A stretch of DNA of 14,471 nt from an uncultured Actinomycetes bacterium (GTDB lineage: Bacteria > Actinomycetota > Acidimicrobiia > Acidimicrobiales > Microtrichaceae). How positions within the stretch are numbered: position 1 is the stretch's first letter; each line of letters starts with the position of its first letter. This document shows, in pieces, positions 12,568-14,471 of this stretch. Under the pieces are notes generated by a model. That model saw only the letters and a list, made by a program, of their open reading frames with translations. It did not search any database and was not told where the DNA came from. The position numbers and the translations under genes are program-made. The stretch is from NCBI GenBank assembly GCA_903930035.1, contig CAIYXG010000172.1:1-14471 (forward strand), in the 5' to 3' direction.

Positions 12568-14471
12568 ATGCGAATCACCTCACGGCGCCACGCGCCGGTC
12601 CTACTGGTGTGTCTCGGCGCACTGGCACTTGTCGCCGGTGCGTGCACCACACCGACCGGCATGCCGGGCAACACACCGCCCAACGCCGTCATTGCGGCGA
12701 GCCCGGAGACCGGTCCGGCGCCGCTGACCGTGGAGCTCTCGGGCGCCGGCTCGTCCGACTTCGGCGGGTCCGTCGCGGCCTGGTCCTGGAACTTTGGTGA
12801 CGGGTCGCCCGTCGAGACCGGTGCCACGGTCAGCCACACGTTCGTCTCGCAAGGGACCTACAACGTCACGCTCACCGTGACCGACAACCAGGGCGCCACG
12901 GGCATCGCGCAGCAGCAGATCGTGGTGGGTCCCGGGTTCAACGCCTCGCCGACCGCCCGCATCGTCGCGGCGCCCGTGTCGGGCAAGGTCCCGCTCACCG
13001 TGGCCTTCGACGGCACGACGTCGAGCGACCCCGACGGCACCGTCGAGACCTACATCTGGGACTTCGGCGACGGCGCCACCTCGACCGACCGCTCGCCGAC
13101 CCACACCTTCACGTCGGCGGCCAGCCGGATCGTGTCGCTGACCGTGGTCGACGACGGCGGCGCCACCTCGACCGCGACCGAGAGCATCGACGTCGTCCCG
13201 AACCAGCCGCCGACCGCAGCGGCCGGCGTCGCCAGCCCGGTCGTGAAGGTCAACCGCGCCGCCACCTTCAGCTCGGCGGGCTCGACCGACGCAGACGGCA
13301 CCGTGGTCGCCTACGACTGGGACTTTGGTGACGGTGCCTCGTCGACCTCCGCCAGCCCGACGCACGTCTACACGGCGACCGGCGACTACACGGCCACCCT
13401 GGTCGTGACCGACGACGACGGTGACACGGCGACCACGACGGTCGCCGTCACGGTGTTCGCCAACCCGAGGCCGACGGCGGTCATCTCGAGCGACGTGACC
13501 GCTGGCCAGACTCCGCTCACGGTCAACTTCGACGGCACGGGCTCGGTCGACGACGACCCGATCGTCGGATACCTCTGGGAGTTTGGCGGCGGGACGTTCT
13601 CGACCGCCCCGGCGCCGTCGTTCACCTTCAGCGGCAGCGGACTCCGGACCGTCACGCTCACGGTGACCGACGCCGACGGTGCCACGAGTGCGACGTCGGT
13701 CGACATCGACGTGACGCCCATCCCGAACGTGCCGCCGACTGCGACCGCCACCGGGACCCCCACCTCGGGCAAGGAGCCCCTGGTGGTCCTGTTCTCGTCC
13801 GCAGGGTCCGCTGACACCGATGGCACCATCCAGTCCTTCCGGTGGGACTTCGGCGACGGCACCAGCTCGACCCAGGCGAACCCTTCGCACACCTACGGCG
13901 CCGCCGGCGTGTACACGGCCGTGCTCAAGGTGACCGACGACGCAGGTGGCACGGCCACGGCCACGGTGGGCGTGACCGTCATCCCGAACCAGCCGCCGAC
14001 CGCGGTGGCTGCGGCGACGCCCACCTCGTTGCGGGTGGGGCTCCCCGTCAGCTTCTCGTCGGCCGGATCGGGCGACGCCGACGGCACGATCACGACTGCG
14101 TGGGACTTTGGTGACGGGACCACCTCGTCGCTGGCCAACCCGTCCCACGCCTACGACACGGCGGGCACCTTCACGGCCACCCTGACGGTGACCGACGACA
14201 ACGGCGCGACCGCCACCGCGACCCGCACAATCACGGTGGTGGCCAACCAGCGGCCGACGGCCGCGCTGAACGCGACGCCGGTGTTCGGCGCCCGTCCGCT
14301 GGTCGTGAACTTCAACTCGTCGGCGTCGGCCGACGCCGACGGCAGCATCGTCAGCCGGTCCTGGTCGTTCGGCGACGGCGGGACGTCGGGGTCGACCAGC
14401 CCGTCGCACACCTACAACACGGCGGGCACCTACACGGCCACCCTGACGGTGACCGACGACAACGGCGCGAC
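12568..14471 (+). CDS. PKD-repeat lipoprotein, 3'-partial
   Basis: The frame is open from ATG 12568 to the window end (634 codons). The N-terminus MRITSRRHAPVLLVCLGA is a basic region plus hydrophobic core, ending LALVAGAC with Cys26 as the likely lipidated residue (Ala at -3 is less usual than Leu but permitted). The mature protein would be anchored to the outer face of the cytoplasmic membrane. After a short linker it has six complete PKD domains and most of a seventh. W-D/N/S-F-G-D-G is kept in all but the fourth, which reads LWEFGGG. A Shine-Dalgarno GAGAGGGAG lies about eight bases before the ATG, so unlike the metabolic genes it has an ordinary leader. It resembles the PKD protein at the other edge but its repeats are more diverged and more acidic. 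Any C-terminal domain lies outside the window; the role is inferred as surface binding or a stalk. Confidence 0.92.
   Translation, partial: MRITSRRHAPVLLVCLGALALVAGACTTPTGMPGNTPPNAVIAASPETGPAPLTVELSGAGSSDFGGSVAAWSWNFGDGSPVETGATVSHTFVSQGTYNVTLTVTDNQGATGIAQQQIVVGPGFNASPTARIVAAPVSGKVPLTVAFDGTTSSDPDGTVETYIWDFGDGATSTDRSPTHTFTSAASRIVSLTVVDDGGATSTATESIDVVPNQPPTAAAGVASPVVKVNRAATFSSAGSTDADGTVVAYDWDFGDGASSTSASPTHVYTATGDYTATLVVTDDDGDTATTTVAVTVFANPRPTAVISSDVTAGQTPLTVNFDGTGSVDDDPIVGYLWEFGGGTFSTAPAPSFTFSGSGLRTVTLTVTDADGATSATSVDIDVTPIPNVPPTATATGTPTSGKEPLVVLFSSAGSADTDGTIQSFRWDFGDGTSSTQANPSHTYGAAGVYTAVLKVTDDAGGTATATVGVTVIPNQPPTAVAAATPTSLRVGLPVSFSSAGSGDADGTITTAWDFGDGTTSSLANPSHAYDTAGTFTATLTVTDDNGATATATRTITVVANQRPTAALNATPVFGARPLVVNFNSSASADADGSIVSRSWSFGDGGTSGSTSPSHTYNTAGTYTATLTVTDDNGA
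12670..14471 (+). repeat. PKD tandem repeats of the lipoprotein
   Basis: Domains begin at 12670, 12940, 13201, 13462, 13726, 13987 and 14245, giving units of 258-270 bases; the last is cut by the window end. Linkers are of the form N-Q/V/P-P/R-P-T. Several units write the FGD core as ttt-ggt-gac, an unusual choice in this GC-rich sequence and a sign of common descent. The final two units share 53 bases with one mismatch (14158-14210 and 14419-14471). Confidence 0.9.

Noticed and set aside
12601..14409. Long open frame (about 600 codons) on the minus strand opposite the PKD lipoprotein
   Set aside because: Arg/Gly/Val-rich shadow of a repetitive GC-rich gene; no family motifs, while the plus frame gives clear PKD domains.

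Overview
The window is a strongly GC-rich stretch of what looks like an actinobacterial chromosome. Most codons end in G or C, and long spurious reading frames occur on both strands. The Thr-rich 'TTTT-VPP-TTTT' linker, the M. tuberculosis-like alpha-methylacyl-CoA racemase and several apparently leaderless genes suggest an actinobacterium, most likely class Acidimicrobiia. This placement is inference; no rRNA or marker gene is present. I see no mobile element, tRNA, rRNA or CRISPR array.

Layout. (1) Bases 1-3876 are the 3' part of a very large secreted PKD-repeat protein: seven complete PKD domains, a 71-residue Thr-rich linker, five more PKD domains and an unrecognised C-terminal domain. 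A textbook intrinsic terminator follows. (2) Bases 3948-9720 hold mainly acyl-CoA and catabolic genes: an alpha-methylacyl-CoA racemase (mcr); a minus-strand pair encoding a SnoaL-like protein and a double-length EthD-like protein; an ABC pair of the FetA/FetB (YbbL/YbbM) metal-export type; and a translationally coupled pair of a 2,4-dienoyl-CoA-reductase-like SDR and a crotonase. (3) Bases 9746-12432 hold argJ (minus) and an amidase-signature enzyme (plus), transcribed divergently. (4) From 12568 to the window end runs the 5' part of a second PKD-repeat protein, this one with a lipoprotein signal peptide.

How the genes may work together. The racemase, the SDR and the crotonase fit beta-oxidation of methyl-branched and unsaturated acyl chains. 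The racemase converts 2R-methylacyl-CoA to the oxidisable 2S form; the SDR and a crotonase with a dienoyl-isomerase-like Asp would deal with double bonds. The EthD/SnoaL pair looks like an accessory catabolic unit of unknown substrate. The fetAB-like pair is probably a metal (iron) exporter. argJ serves arginine biosynthesis and stands apart from other arg genes. The two PKD proteins at the edges are extracellular or cell-surface proteins.

The most notable signal not covered by the genes is regulatory. All six genes that begin a metabolic transcription unit have an xANNNT hexamer 6-7 bases upstream of the start codon and mostly lack a well-placed Shine-Dalgarno sequence. The three internal operon genes have clear Shine-Dalgarno sequences instead. 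This suggests leaderless mRNAs. A large imperfect palindrome also lies in the divergent region ahead of fetA. I found no convincing wholly new multi-gene system; the best candidates for novelty are the C-terminal domain of the first PKD protein, the double EthD/SnoaL pair and the crotonase active site.
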